DNA of 64,000 nt from Candidatus Peribacteria bacterium (GTDB lineage Bacteria > Patescibacteriota > Gracilibacteria > Peribacterales > Peribacteraceae), in assembly GCA_023038255.1 (NCBI GenBank), contig CP082927.1, positions 330,436-394,435 on the forward strand. Reading direction: 5' to 3'. The notes below the pieces were generated by a model. The model was not told the DNA's origin. It ran no database searches and worked only from the letters and a program-made list of their open reading frames with translations. Made by a program: the position numbers and the translations under genes. Positions within the stretch are counted from its first letter, which is position 1. Every line of letters starts with the position of its first letter. This document shows positions 7,662-16,504 of this stretch, piece after piece.

Positions 7662-10600
7662 ATGAGTCGGAATGCATACACAAAATATATCTTTGCTTGC
7701 ATGGTGCTTGCAGTTGTTCTTGTCGTGCCACTGCATACGTTTGCCGCTCAGGCCACGGCCGACACGCTCGCTGCATATTGGAAGCTGAATGAGACGTCGG
7801 GTACAACGGCTGCGGACTCCTCCGGTGACGGCAAAACGGGCACGCATACGAATAGTCCGACAATCAGCTCGGATGTGCCGACTACAGCGTTCGCCAACGC
7901 GCGCAGTCTGAGTTTTGACGGCACGGATGATTACGTTTCGGCATCCAGTCCGCGTACCACTGGTAATGCTGCGTTCACGTACTCCCTCTGGTTCAAGACA
8001 GCGAACTCTACGAATGCATACCGCACTCTGTTTGGTGAGGGAAATTCTGGCTCATCCACGCAGACGTTTCATATCCAGATGCCTGCTGACGGAGACAGTG
8101 TCTGCACGACCGATGATTCGATCAAAGTGTATATGAATGATAACTCAACCGGTCAGGCGATTTTGTGTTCTACGGCAGCGGTCAATGATGGAACATGGCA
8201 TCATGTTGCTCTCACCAGCAATGGCAGTAACAGTCACGTGTTGTACATTGATGGTACCCAGGTCGACTCCGACACTACTGCAATCAGTACGACCACATTC
8301 GATTCGGCGGCCATCGGAGCATTGCGCAATACCACCTTCTCCCAGTTCTTTCCGGGTAATATCGACGATGTGCGCGTCTACAAACGGGCGCTTTCCACTG
8401 GTGAGCTGACGGACCTTGCACAAGGGAGACATACGTCTGCCACATGGGATGGCTCGACGCATGCGGGTTTCGAAAATGGGACGAACTGGAGTACGAATGT
8501 CGTGCCGGATCCCTACACGCACATCACGATTCCTTTTACCGCAAACAAGCTGACGCTGACAGGTGCTGTGAGTACCGCGAATCTGACGATCAACACAGGT
8601 GCAATGCTCTTCATGAACGCTCAGTCGCTGAGCATCACGGAAGACGCGGTTCTCACGAACTACGGTACGCTTGCGGTGAAAAACACGACCGATGCATTGA
8701 ATGTAAGTTTGTCGGCCGATAAAGGGACAGTGATGGTCATTGGCACCGGTGCCACGACGGGCCTCCCATTCGGAAATTCCTACAATAACCTCACAATCAA
8801 CGATGGATTGGTTACCTACCTGAAATTTGACGAAACGTCTGGTACGCGCGCCACAGATTCATCGGGTTATTCCGCTTCCGGCAGACTCATTAACGGTGCT
8901 GCATTCAGTACTGCCGCCGCGCCCACGAATTTTTACAATTCCGGCAGCGTCGCGCTCGATGGATCGAACGATTACGTCGACACGCCGAGCAACCTTGTGA
9001 TTGCCGCCAACAAAGGATTCATGTTCGCCGCATGGGTACGCACCAACGCAGTGACAGGCAATAAACTGGTATTTGACCGCACTGCGGCAACGCTGGGTAT
9101 TGTGAACATCGGTCACAGCGGGACGAGCCTCACGTGCACAATGCGCGACGACAACAACGCCTCGCCAACCACTATCACTATCACGAACGCCATTGCTGTC
9201 GATACGTGGACACACGTTGCCTGCGGTCGCGACCAGGGGTCTTCCACCATGCGTTTTTATATTAACGGCAGACTGGCAGGTGTGTTTACCGGCCAGACCG
9301 GTCCTATTACGTCCACCATCCGGGTAGGTAATCATCAGAATGCGTCTTCGGGCTGGAACGGCTATATCGATGAAGTCCGCATTTACAATCGCAGTCTCAT
9401 GCCCGGCGAAGTCGCCGCGCTCGCCGCCGGTAACCAGCCGTCGACTGCCCGTGGAACTGTGACACTCAATCAGCTTATTGCTGTGTATGGTGATCTCACG
9501 CTCAACGGAGGTAGCCTGGACGTATCGTCTTCAGATTACGCACTGCAGGTATTCGGCGATTGGATAAATAACGGCGGTATTTTTAATGCGCGCAAAGGAA
9601 TCGTGCACCTTCTCGGTAGTGGCGATTTCACGGTCCAGTCCGGTGGTCAGCGGTTTAATCAGATTATATTCAACCAGAGTGCTGGTGACTGGACATTGCG
9701 CGAGGCGCTGACCGCAAGCGGACAGTTGACTCTTCAGGCAGGATCTCTCGATGTTCATGCGACGGAAAATTATCCGATCCGCGCGGGCTCTCTGGATAAA
9801 GGTCTGGACGGCTCCTTCCTTCCGCGTTCCGGAATGGTCATCCTTACCAATGCAGAGGATGCACAGCTCTCCTTCGATACGTCCTTCAACGAATTGCAGA
9901 TCGAAGACGCAACCGAAAACGGGCTTGTCGGTTACTGGAAATTCGACGAGGGCACGAACTCTGGCGCGATCCTTGATCTATCCGGTTATGACAATACCGG
10001 CGTGCGAAGCGGTACGGGTGCTATTTGGAGTGGCAGCGACAAGGCATCTCTTGCTTTTCAGAATCCCAATGCCATGCAGTTCAATGGATTTAACGATCAT
10101 GTGACGGTGCCGGATGATACATCACTGGATCTCTCGGGAGCGGCGACACTGAGCGCGTGGGTCAAGTGGGGCAGTGCGATCGGCACCGACGATGATTCAC
10201 TCATTGATAAAACACAGTCCGCCGATTCGGCGAGTTACCGCATGTATCTCATCAACAGCGGTTCGGATGCCGGAAAGTTCGGTTTTTACAACGGCACGGC
10301 TGCCGCGACCAGCGTGACGACCGTGTCGCGCGGTACGTGGCATCACCTTGCAATCACGCTGTCCGGCTCGACGGCGTTGTACTATCTGGATGGCGTACTC
10401 GACGCGACCCGTTCGATCAGTCTTGGTTCCGCAAATAACGGTCCTGTGTTGATTGGTACGGATACGCAGCTCGCAACCCGGCATTTCAACGGATCGCTCG
10501 ACGACGTGCGCTTGTATAATCGCGCTCTTTCTGCAGCTGAAATTGAAAATCTATACAACGGCTTCTACGCCAATGGCGACAGTGGAACGGCAACCACGAC

Positions 10601-12194
10601 GCTCATTGCTAATCTGGATACAGACGCACTGACCATATTCTCCGGCAAGTTTTCAGGCGGGTCTGAAACCACCCGCATCTCGGGTAATCTCAATAACTAT
10701 GCCGGCAGTGATGCTTTTGATGCGACGTATGCCACTGTGTATTTTGATGGCAGCAGTGCCCAGACCATTCGCGGTTCCAATACCTTCGGTATTATGGAGA
10801 TTTCCACGGCAAGCGCCCGAACGATCAGTTTTTCATCCGGCTCCCTTCAGCGTGTGTCCAGTTCTCTTACCCTGCTCGGGCAAGCGGGCAATCTTCTCAC
10901 GCTCTCCCCGCTTACAGCGGGTACTACGTGGTACATTGATCTTGATGAGGCTGCCACACAGAGTGTTCAGTACGTCTCCCCGAGTTATTCCAGTGCGATA
11001 GATGGTCTGACTATTCTGGCATATAACGGCACATCCGTTGATGGTGGCCATAACGTGAACTGGCAGTTTACGCAATCTTCGTCATCTTCCAGTACGACTA
11101 CAGAAACGGTCACAACAGGTGGGATGCGTGGCCATGGAACAAATACGACCCGCGCGGTCGCAATCATCAACGAACGCTACCGTCGTGCATTGGTGATGAA
11201 TGATGGAACGGAGAAGAAAACATCAACCACGCCGCAGACTCAGCCGACAGAAGATGTGACCGATCCCATCGGAACATATGCCATTTCCACAAGCCAGAAC
11301 CGTATGGTCCTCAATACGGATGATGTGCTGCTTGTCTACAGAGACGTTCTGTCCGACATGTGGTACTCGCCCTATGTTGCAAGCGTCATCGAAAGTAATA
11401 TCGCTCGTGGATACAAGGACAAAAGCGGAAAGCTTACCGGAGAATTCGGTGTCGGGAAGCCAATTACCTACGCGGAAATTCTGAAAATGACTCTGGAAGC
11501 AGCCAGGAAATCAGCCATCAAAACGGCACCGCCACGCAACAAATCGGCTCAGGGAGATTGGTCCTCCCCGTATGTCGGCATTGCCGAGGAACTAGGGTTG
11601 AGTGTGATCGGGGTCGATGTAAACGTACAAACATCCATCACCCGCGGAGAAGTGGTGCAGCTCATTATGGAAACCATGGGGATCACTATCGGACAAACGC
11701 CATCCACTTTCCAGGATGTTCCGGCTACACATCCTCATTCGCATGCCATTGCAGCTGCCGCCTTTTTCGGATTGATTGAAGGGGACAGGGATACGAATGG
11801 AGCACTACTCAACACGTTCCGCCCGGATGCGCATATTAATCGTGCAGAAGCGGCCAAACTTATTGCGCTCGCCAAGGAAATCCAGAGACGCGGAGCTATT
11901 TCCCTGCCAGCCTTCGGTGGAATGCCGGCACCATCGTCCAGCACCTCCAATCCCTCTTCTTCATCGTCTGTTGCATCCTCCATTAGTCCGCAGCAGGCAG
12001 TGCGTGCAACGGTTGCCTCTCCGCAGTTGAATGTGCGTCTTGATTCCCGCATCGAGTCCGATCAGCTGCGAACGTTGTACTACGGCGCAGTTGTCGAGAT
12101 TCTCTGGAGCCAACCAAATGGTTGGTCGCGCATCAAAGATGCATATGACAGAGAGGGTTTTGTGATGACGCGGTTCCTTGCGATACAAGAGTGA
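7662..12194 (+). CDS. Giant surface protein: three LamG domains, SLH region, SH3b
   Basis: A secreted protein of about 1510 residues. A signal sequence (YIFACMVLAVVLVVPLHTFAA) is followed by three concanavalin-like LamG domains (about residues 35-250, 385-590 and 755-965), each opening with a YWKLNETSG or YWKFDEG motif and ending with DDVRLYNRALS. Between them are beta-rich segments resembling right-handed repeat domains. SLH-type repeats lie near residues 1220-1405 (FRPDAHINRAEAAKLIALA), then a serine linker, then a C-terminal bacterial SH3 domain (NVRLDSRIES...GWSRIKDAYDREGFV). LamG domains usually bind glycans, so carbohydrate-mediated attachment is inferred. The frame opens at 7566, but MSRNAYTKYIF at 7662 gives the proper signal peptide. 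Confidence 0.88.
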   Translation: MSRNAYTKYIFACMVLAVVLVVPLHTFAAQATADTLAAYWKLNETSGTTAADSSGDGKTGTHTNSPTISSDVPTTAFANARSLSFDGTDDYVSASSPRTTGNAAFTYSLWFKTANSTNAYRTLFGEGNSGSSTQTFHIQMPADGDSVCTTDDSIKVYMNDNSTGQAILCSTAAVNDGTWHHVALTSNGSNSHVLYIDGTQVDSDTTAISTTTFDSAAIGALRNTTFSQFFPGNIDDVRVYKRALSTGELTDLAQGRHTSATWDGSTHAGFENGTNWSTNVVPDPYTHITIPFTANKLTLTGAVSTANLTINTGAMLFMNAQSLSITEDAVLTNYGTLAVKNTTDALNVSLSADKGTVMVIGTGATTGLPFGNSYNNLTINDGLVTYLKFDETSGTRATDSSGYSASGRLINGAAFSTAAAPTNFYNSGSVALDGSNDYVDTPSNLVIAANKGFMFAAWVRTNAVTGNKLVFDRTAATLGIVNIGHSGTSLTCTMRDDNNASPTTITITNAIAVDTWTHVACGRDQGSSTMRFYINGRLAGVFTGQTGPITSTIRVGNHQNASSGWNGYIDEVRIYNRSLMPGEVAALAAGNQPSTARGTVTLNQLIAVYGDLTLNGGSLDVSSSDYALQVFGDWINNGGIFNARKGIVHLLGSGDFTVQSGGQRFNQIIFNQSAGDWTLREALTASGQLTLQAGSLDVHATENYPIRAGSLDKGLDGSFLPRSGMVILTNAEDAQLSFDTSFNELQIEDATENGLVGYWKFDEGTNSGAILDLSGYDNTGVRSGTGAIWSGSDKASLAFQNPNAMQFNGFNDHVTVPDDTSLDLSGAATLSAWVKWGSAIGTDDDSLIDKTQSADSASYRMYLINSGSDAGKFGFYNGTAAATSVTTVSRGTWHHLAITLSGSTALYYLDGVLDATRSISLGSANNGPVLIGTDTQLATRHFNGSLDDVRLYNRALSAAEIENLYNGFYANGDSGTATTTLIANLDTDALTIFSGKFSGGSETTRISGNLNNYAGSDAFDATYATVYFDGSSAQTIRGSNTFGIMEISTASARTISFSSGSLQRVSSSLTLLGQAGNLLTLSPLTAGTTWYIDLDEAATQSVQYVSPSYSSAIDGLTILAYNGTSVDGGHNVNWQFTQSSSSSSTTTETVTTGGMRGHGTNTTRAVAIINERYRRALVMNDGTEKKTSTTPQTQPTEDVTDPIGTYAISTSQNRMVLNTDDVLLVYRDVLSDMWYSPYVASVIESNIARGYKDKSGKLTGEFGVGKPITYAEILKMTLEAARKSAIKTAPPRNKSAQGDWSSPYVGIAEELGLSVIGVDVNVQTSITRGEVVQLIMETMGITIGQTPSTFQDVPATHPHSHAIAAAAFFGLIEGDRDTNGALLNTFRPDAHINRAEAAKLIALAKEIQRRGAISLPAFGGMPAPSSSTSNPSSSSSVASSISPQQAVRATVASPQLNVRLDSRIESDQLRTLYYGAVVEILWSQPNGWSRIKDAYDREGFVMTRFLAIQE

Positions 12195-12217
12195 TTTTGG
12201 CTTCGAACAAGCACATG

Positions 12218-12223
12218 TATACT
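12218..12223 (+). promoter_or_regulatory. -10 box, leaderless start of first PNPOx-like gene
   Basis: TATACT, 8 bases, then the ATG at 12232. It lies just beyond the stop codon of the giant LamG gene. Confidence 0.55.
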
Positions 12224-12231
12224 GTCTCCAT

Positions 12232-12681
12232 ATGCAAATCGATCTGACCCCCTCTCAATGTGAAGATATTCTGGAGCGGAACCATTACGGACACCTTGGC
12301 TGTGTCGACAATGGTCAGCCCTATGTTCTTCCTATTACCTATGTCTATGACAGCGGCACCTTCTATGCCTTCTCGCTCACAGGACGCAAAATCGACATTA
12401 TGAGGAAGCATCCTTCCATCTGTATTCAGGTGGAGCGCATTGTCAGTGAGCGCGAATGGGAGAGTGTGCTCTGTTTTGGAGAATATGAAGAGGTAACCGA
12501 TCCAGGCGAAGCAAAGCAAATACGCTTACGACTCGCAGAGCTCCATGGAGATGCTCTCTGGAATGGAGTAGAACCGCCTGTCATGCCGGCAGTGGTGCAA
12601 AGCGGGCAAAGGAACATTGAAGAAAGCATTACCTACCGCATGAAGCCGGTGCACATGACGGGTAGAGCGGAAAAGGCATGA
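12232..12681 (+). CDS. Pyridoxamine-5'-phosphate-oxidase-like flavin protein (NimA-like), copy 1
   Basis: A 149-residue protein of the PNPOx-like split-barrel group: HYGHLGCVDNGQPYVLPITYVYDSGTFYAFSLTGRKIDIMRKHPSICIQVERI. Family members bind FMN or F420 and some (Nim proteins) reduce nitroimidazoles; substrate cannot be told here. The frame opens at 12178 inside the preceding gene, but the TATACT box points to ATG 12232. It converges with its own paralogue (12683-13156), with one base between the two stop codons. Confidence 0.82.
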   Translation: MQIDLTPSQCEDILERNHYGHLGCVDNGQPYVLPITYVYDSGTFYAFSLTGRKIDIMRKHPSICIQVERIVSEREWESVLCFGEYEEVTDPGEAKQIRLRLAELHGDALWNGVEPPVMPAVVQSGQRNIEESITYRMKPVHMTGRAEKA

Positions 12682-12682
12682 C

Positions 12683-13156
12683 CTACCTGTCCGCTTCGTA
12701 CAGCTTTCCTGTCCTCTCGGTGACCACGATACGGAATAGCGTGGATTGCCTGTTGTTCACAGGCAGGGGGGTTGCTTTCTCTGTGAAGGAATAGTGAGGC
12801 ACTGCAATGCCGACGTTTTCCTGCATAGCGCCCAATCGGTTTGTCAGGAGTTCGACAATCATGGATGCTTCCACTTCATCCAGTGTTTCAAAGGAGAATT
12901 CCTCAAAATGTCCCCAGCATATTACACTTCTCCACTCCTTTTCCTTTTGCTGCTGCACCTGAAAGCAAACAAGCGGATTCCGTCGGAGAATATCGGTTTT
13001 CTTCCCCTCCGTTGTCTGTCCATACAGCACATTCTCATGAAAAACGTATGCAAGAGGAATGATGTACGGTTTCCCGTTGTCACTGCAGGCAAGATGTCCG
13101 TAGATTTCTGACTCCAGCAGCGTGTTCATGTCGGCGTCTGACAGCATTCGTTCCAT
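12683..13156 (-). CDS. Pyridoxamine-5'-phosphate-oxidase-like flavin protein (NimA-like), copy 2
   Basis: A 157-residue paralogue of the opposite gene: IYGHLACSDNGKPYIIPLAYVFHENVLYGQTTEGKKTDILRRNPLVCFQVQQ aligns with copy 1 throughout. The GHL-C-DNG-PY motif is the flavin-binding region of this family. The start at ATG 13156 (MERMLSD) is favoured over ATG 13174 because a TATACT box lies between them, 6 bases before 13156. The two copies share this start pattern as well as their sequence, which suggests an inverted duplication. Confidence 0.82.
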   Translation of the reverse strand: MERMLSDADMNTLLESEIYGHLACSDNGKPYIIPLAYVFHENVLYGQTTEGKKTDILRRNPLVCFQVQQQKEKEWRSVICWGHFEEFSFETLDEVEASMIVELLTNRLGAMQENVGIAVPHYSFTEKATPLPVNNRQSTLFRIVVTERTGKLYEADR

Positions 13157-13162
13157 ATGCAC

Positions 13163-13168
13163 AGTATA
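13163..13168 (-). promoter_or_regulatory. -10 box, leaderless start of second PNPOx-like gene
   Basis: TATACT, 6 bases, then the ATG at 13156. The box lies between the end of the upstream PH-domain gene and the start. Confidence 0.55.
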
Positions 13169-13170
13169 CC

Positions 13171-13728
13171 TCATATCATGCCCATTGCCTGCTCAATTTG
13201 CCTGGCCATTGTTCCTGGATGCGGTACGCGCGTGATCGCAGTCGCAGATTCAAACTGGAGCGTGCCGTAGTTCAGGACATATTGCAGGAAATTCTGTTTG
13301 TGCGATTCCACTGTCTTCATTTTTTCAAAACTGATTTCCAGCATCTCCTCACGCCATAACAGGCTTTCACGGATGGAGATGACCCGTTTGTTTGTCACGA
13401 TAATATATGCCTGTGATTCAGCCAGCAGAAACCAGAAAAACCAATGCTGGGTTACAAAAAGAATGATGAGGCCAAGAAGAAAGAGTGTGGCTGACATGCC
13501 GAACGCAGCGGGTGCACTCACCGTTGAAACATACAAAAGAAGCGCCCCTCCACCCATCAGAACGATGTACAGAAAACAGGGGAAAACGTACTTGATCCAG
13601 TGTTCGGCAGAAATGAGACGCAAACTTTCATTGCTGGTGATGACGGGTTTTGCAACAGGGCGCCTGATCCAATAGCGATCAAGTCTCGACAGAAACGACA
13701 GGCCGTCGGGGGTGGATTGCTGATCCAT
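13171..13728 (-). CDS. Membrane protein with bacterial PH domain
   Basis: A 185-residue protein with two adjacent membrane segments (about residues 47-72 and 78-103) followed by a bacterial PH-like domain: AYIIVTNKRVISIRESLLWREEMLEISFEKMKTVESHKQN, then YGTLQFESATAITRVPHPGTMARQIEQA. This is the layout of YdbT/DUF304-type proteins, which sit at the membrane and are of unknown biochemical role. It begins 3 bases after the preceding small membrane gene, so both are likely cotranscribed. Confidence 0.8.
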   Translation of the reverse strand: MDQQSTPDGLSFLSRLDRYWIRRPVAKPVITSNESLRLISAEHWIKYVFPCFLYIVLMGGGALLLYVSTVSAPAAFGMSATLFLLGLIILFVTQHWFFWFLLAESQAYIIVTNKRVISIRESLLWREEMLEISFEKMKTVESHKQNFLQYVLNYGTLQFESATAITRVPHPGTMARQIEQAMGMI

Positions 13729-13731
13729 AGT

Positions 13732-14007
13732 TCAGGAGAGAGTGAGTAACCTCACATAGATCACGCTCGTCAGCACAACGAGGAAGAGTGTGGAGAGAAC
13801 GTAGAGCCAGAACAGTATGCCAAATGATTCTCGTCCCGCCTGCTTCCCGCCGTTTTGAAGAGATGAAAAAAATGCTCTGTGACTGACAATAATATGACGA
13901 TACGAAAGAAGTCCGATACAGAGCACAAGGAGCGACAAACATTCCAGCACAATAATCACCGTAGACAGGATGGATACGCCCGTTGATGCAAAAAGTGTGG
14001 TGCCCAT
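13732..14007 (-). CDS. Small two- or three-helix membrane protein
   Basis: A 91-residue protein I do not recognise. It has hydrophobic segments near residues 8-33 and 62-88, and a basic polar loop between them (NGGKQAGRES). It heads a two-gene unit with the PH-domain gene, 3 bases apart. The start is supported by a TATTAT box 6 bases before the ATG. Small paired-helix proteins of this kind resemble TrbC/pilin-type proteins in outline, but I see no motif to claim that. Confidence 0.6.
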   Translation of the reverse strand: MGTTLFASTGVSILSTVIIVLECLSLLVLCIGLLSYRHIIVSHRAFFSSLQNGGKQAGRESFGILFWLYVLSTLFLVVLTSVIYVRLLTLS

Positions 14008-14013
14008 GTGAAG

Positions 14014-14019
14014 ATAATA
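14014..14019 (-). promoter_or_regulatory. -10 box, leaderless start of the small membrane/PH unit
   Basis: TATTAT, 6 bases, then the ATG at 14007. Confidence 0.5.
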
Positions 14020-14062
14020 CTATCACAATACAGTATGCGTGCGATTGCCAAAGTGATTCATA

Positions 14063-15049
14063 TCAGTGTGCGGACACTCCCGGCACATCGCATACAACAG
14101 TGAGCGGGTGAATAAGATGCTCAAGATCTTTGCCATCCTGCCACTCTTCAATACTTTTGAAGGCATCGATATACATATTGCGCATGGAATCATCCGCATA
14201 GAACGCTATATGCGGGGTGGTGACCACGTTCGGATGGGCGATGAGCTCCTTGTTCTCGGAAAAATTCTGCTCATGTTCCAGTACGTCCAGGAGCGCGTGT
14301 GCCACTTTTCCGTTCCTGAGTGCGTCGAGGAGCGCGCCGGAATCAATCAACGATCCGCGTGCAGTGTTCACGAGGACAACGCCCTGTTGCATCTGCGAAA
14401 ATGCGGAAACATCAATCATATGATGCGTTTCTTTCGTATCGGGAACGTGCAGGGTGATGATATCACTTTGTGACAGAAGCTCCGGCAACGACACGTAGCG
14501 AACTCCCAACTGCTCCACTAGTTCCACGGTTCTGCACTGATCCACAGCAAGGATATCCATGCCAAACCCGTGCGCGATTTCTGCAACTTTTCTGCCGATT
14601 TTTCCCGTGCCGGCAATGCCGATGGTCTTTCCGCGCAATGCCATGCCGCGCAATCCGTGGTAATCGAATGTGCCCCCTTCCACCTTCCGGTCTCCTTCAG
14701 ACACATGGCGAAGTGTGCTCAGTAGAAGTGCAAAGACGTGTTCTGCGATGACATGCGAACCGTAGTCGGGAACATTGCAGACCATGATGCCACGCTCTTT
14801 GCATGCATCGGTATCAATATGGTCATAGCCGACGGAGCGCGTCACTATGAGCCTGAGTGTGGGGAGAGCCTGAATGACTTCTTTTGTGAAATGCGTATTG
14901 ATAAAACAGGACACTGCTTCAGCATCTGTACAGGCGCTGATCAGCTCCTGCTCGTTCAGGATTCCCTCCTGAATAATAGCGGTCGGAAATGCCCGCTCAA
15001 CGAGTGGACGGTCTTCACGGTCGACTTCTACAAATATGATAGAGGACAT
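14063..15049 (-). CDS. D-isomer-specific 2-hydroxyacid dehydrogenase
   Basis: A 328-residue NAD-dependent dehydrogenase. The Rossmann motif is GTGKIGRKVAEIAHGFGMDILAVD (from about residue 148); the catalytic set is arginine in NTARGSLID, glutamate in LDVLEHEQNF and histidine in TTPHIAFYADDS. It reduces 2-keto acids such as pyruvate to D-hydroxy acids in known relatives. In a fermentative small-genome bacterium a D-lactate dehydrogenase role is plausible, but formate-, glycerate- and phosphoglycerate-type enzymes share the fold. A TATAGT box lies 6 bases before the ATG. Confidence 0.88.
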   Translation of the reverse strand: MSSIIFVEVDREDRPLVERAFPTAIIQEGILNEQELISACTDAEAVSCFINTHFTKEVIQALPTLRLIVTRSVGYDHIDTDACKERGIMVCNVPDYGSHVIAEHVFALLLSTLRHVSEGDRKVEGGTFDYHGLRGMALRGKTIGIAGTGKIGRKVAEIAHGFGMDILAVDQCRTVELVEQLGVRYVSLPELLSQSDIITLHVPDTKETHHMIDVSAFSQMQQGVVLVNTARGSLIDSGALLDALRNGKVAHALLDVLEHEQNFSENKELIAHPNVVTTPHIAFYADDSMRNMYIDAFKSIEEWQDGKDLEHLIHPLTVVCDVPGVSAH

Positions 15050-15055
15050 GATCGT

Positions 15056-15061
15056 ACTATA
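15056..15061 (-). promoter_or_regulatory. -10 box, leaderless start of the dehydrogenase gene
   Basis: TATAGT, 6 bases, then the ATG at 15049. Confidence 0.55.
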
Positions 15062-15072
15062 CGCTTATTTTT

Positions 15073-15654
15073 TTACGGGTAATGACTTTTTCTGATCCTC
15101 TGAGGTGTATAAATGAAGATGGTCATCGCTGCATTCATAACAATCATTGCCAGTGAGTGGAGCATGGTCGCTACGTTGTATGCTTCCAATGAAAAAAGCG
15201 TCAGGATATGCCGCAGGACATTCATCGTAAATAACGTCGGTGCTTCCGTATGAGGATTGTGCGATGCTTTGATGAGTGTCGGAATAAAAGCGATCACATC
15301 GATCGATACCACGACGATTACCGAAATAGTCGGATCGTTTGTCAGCGCCCATGGAATCAGTCCTGCTAAGGCTGCAATCAAAAAGTATGTATCCCTTCTA
15401 GCGATATTCCTACATCCATTTTGCAGAGAGAACAGGAAGATAATGATAGTGAATATTTCAGCCACTCCTGTCGGGATAGCTCCGACACCTCCTCCTTTCA
15501 CGACCTGTCCGGAAAAAGTGACAGCAGAGACGATCGACCATACAAGCCACGTATAGGGGTGGGGCTGAATTTTCTTCGTGATGACATCGTATAAATATGG
15601 AACATTTCCCATAATCGCCAACACCGTCGCTATGAGAGACAATATCTCTTTCAT
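15073..15654 (-). CDS. PQ-loop-like membrane protein
   Basis: A 193-residue membrane protein with six to seven hydrophobic segments. Two related stretches, GNVPYLYDVITKKIQPHPYTWLVW in the first half and DVIAFIPTLIKASHNPHTEAPTLF in the second, look like the paired PQ-loop repeats of SWEET/cystinosin-type transporters. Transport of a small solute is therefore possible but unproven. Its TATAGT box, 7 bases before the ATG, lies about 50 bases from the left boundary of the integrative element. Confidence 0.65.
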   Translation of the reverse strand: MKEILSLIATVLAIMGNVPYLYDVITKKIQPHPYTWLVWSIVSAVTFSGQVVKGGGVGAIPTGVAEIFTIIIFLFSLQNGCRNIARRDTYFLIAALAGLIPWALTNDPTISVIVVVSIDVIAFIPTLIKASHNPHTEAPTLFTMNVLRHILTLFSLEAYNVATMLHSLAMIVMNAAMTIFIYTPQRIRKSHYP

Positions 15655-15661
15655 GTTTGTG

Positions 15662-15667
15662 ACTATA
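15662..15667 (-). promoter_or_regulatory. -10 box, leaderless start of the PQ-loop-like gene
   Basis: TATAGT, 7 bases, then the ATG at 15654. Confidence 0.55.
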
Positions 15668-15690
15668 GCACGTTCACTCTGCCCAGATTC

Positions 15691-15879
15691 GTGTTTGTAG
15701 ATTTTGTTGAAAGGATGAATTGGCTCCCCCGTAAATGGGATGCTCGCACCCTGCTCAATGCCTGTGAAGACATAGAGTTGAAGATCATCTATGTGGGTAA
15801 GTTCAGGCCATGGAGTGAAGAGGCTCAGCTTATGCAGGACTCAGTATTAGGAGATGTGACTTCCCAAGTCGTACAATAA
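15691..15879 (+). CDS. Doubtful small open frame at element boundary
   Basis: A 62-codon frame with a GTG start and no recognisable domain, just before the HEPN gene. It crosses the left 11-base repeat of the proposed element, so it may be a chance frame or the remnant of a gene cut by integration. I list it only because it fills an otherwise empty 230-base gap. Confidence 0.25.
   Translation: MFVDFVERMNWLPRKWDARTLLNACEDIELKIIYVGKFRPWSEEAQLMQDSVLGDVTSQVVQ
15718..15728. other. Left attachment-site candidate
   Basis: AATTGGCTCCC, identical to 21774-21784. The TGGCTCCC part equals the CCA end, discriminator and first acceptor bases of tRNA-Asn as read on the plus strand. Confidence 0.5.
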
Positions 15880-15886
15880 CCATGCT

Positions 15887-16429
15887 ATGGAAGTACCTTA
15901 TTCATCAAAATATACAACAGATGGCTTATTTGCGGCCAATATCATCCATTTTCTATATGCACTGCATATGATTCCAGCTGTCCAGCAGTCTGTGCAGCAT
16001 AAACTAAGTGGAGCAATTACCTTACAAACGTCACAGGGTGAACAAATAACTACTTATTTACATGAATTGCCAATTCTTGATAAAGATAAAATGGATCTGA
16101 TTGGCAAGAAGCTCTATCAGCTATCTGCTCAAATTCTTTTAGGTGATTGTTATGAAATTGCCTTATCAAGAGCCAAAGATTCCAACTCAGAGATAATGGA
16201 TTTTTTCAGGCACATTAGAAATGCATGTGCCCACAATGGGCGCTTTTTAATAACAAAGAACATCAACCGTTTGGCTAAGTGGAGAGATAAAGAGATTGAT
16301 AAAAAATTAGACGGGACTCCTCTGTTTGATTTTTTTGCTGTAGGAGACGCCCTTCTTTTTCTGCGTGATGTAGAACAGCACCTATTGTCGGACGAATCTG
16401 CATGGCAGTTAGAAAAAGCTGAAAATTAG
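15887..16429 (+). CDS. HEPN-domain protein, probable RNase partner of the OLD ATPase
   Basis: A 180-residue mainly helical protein. Residues 107-120 read FFRHIRNACAHNGR, with R111-N112 and H116 forming the R-x4-H motif of HEPN ribonucleases. HEPN domains occur as RNA-cutting effectors in toxin-antitoxin, abortive-infection and CRISPR-linked proteins. The gene ends 75 bases before an OLD-type ATPase in the same direction, which suggests a two-gene defence unit in which the ATPase senses and the HEPN protein cuts RNA. The family is inferred from the single motif and the helical pattern; I do not recognise the rest. The gene is AT-rich compared with the chromosome. Confidence 0.65.
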   Translation: MEVPYSSKYTTDGLFAANIIHFLYALHMIPAVQQSVQHKLSGAITLQTSQGEQITTYLHELPILDKDKMDLIGKKLYQLSAQILLGDCYEIALSRAKDSNSEIMDFFRHIRNACAHNGRFLITKNINRLAKWRDKEIDKKLDGTPLFDFFAVGDALLFLRDVEQHLLSDESAWQLEKAEN

Positions 16430-16504
16430 AATTCAGGCATAATATGGGCTTTCTAAGAGTAATCTGAACTAATACTATGAATGGCACCCCATACATAGTT
16501 ATTT

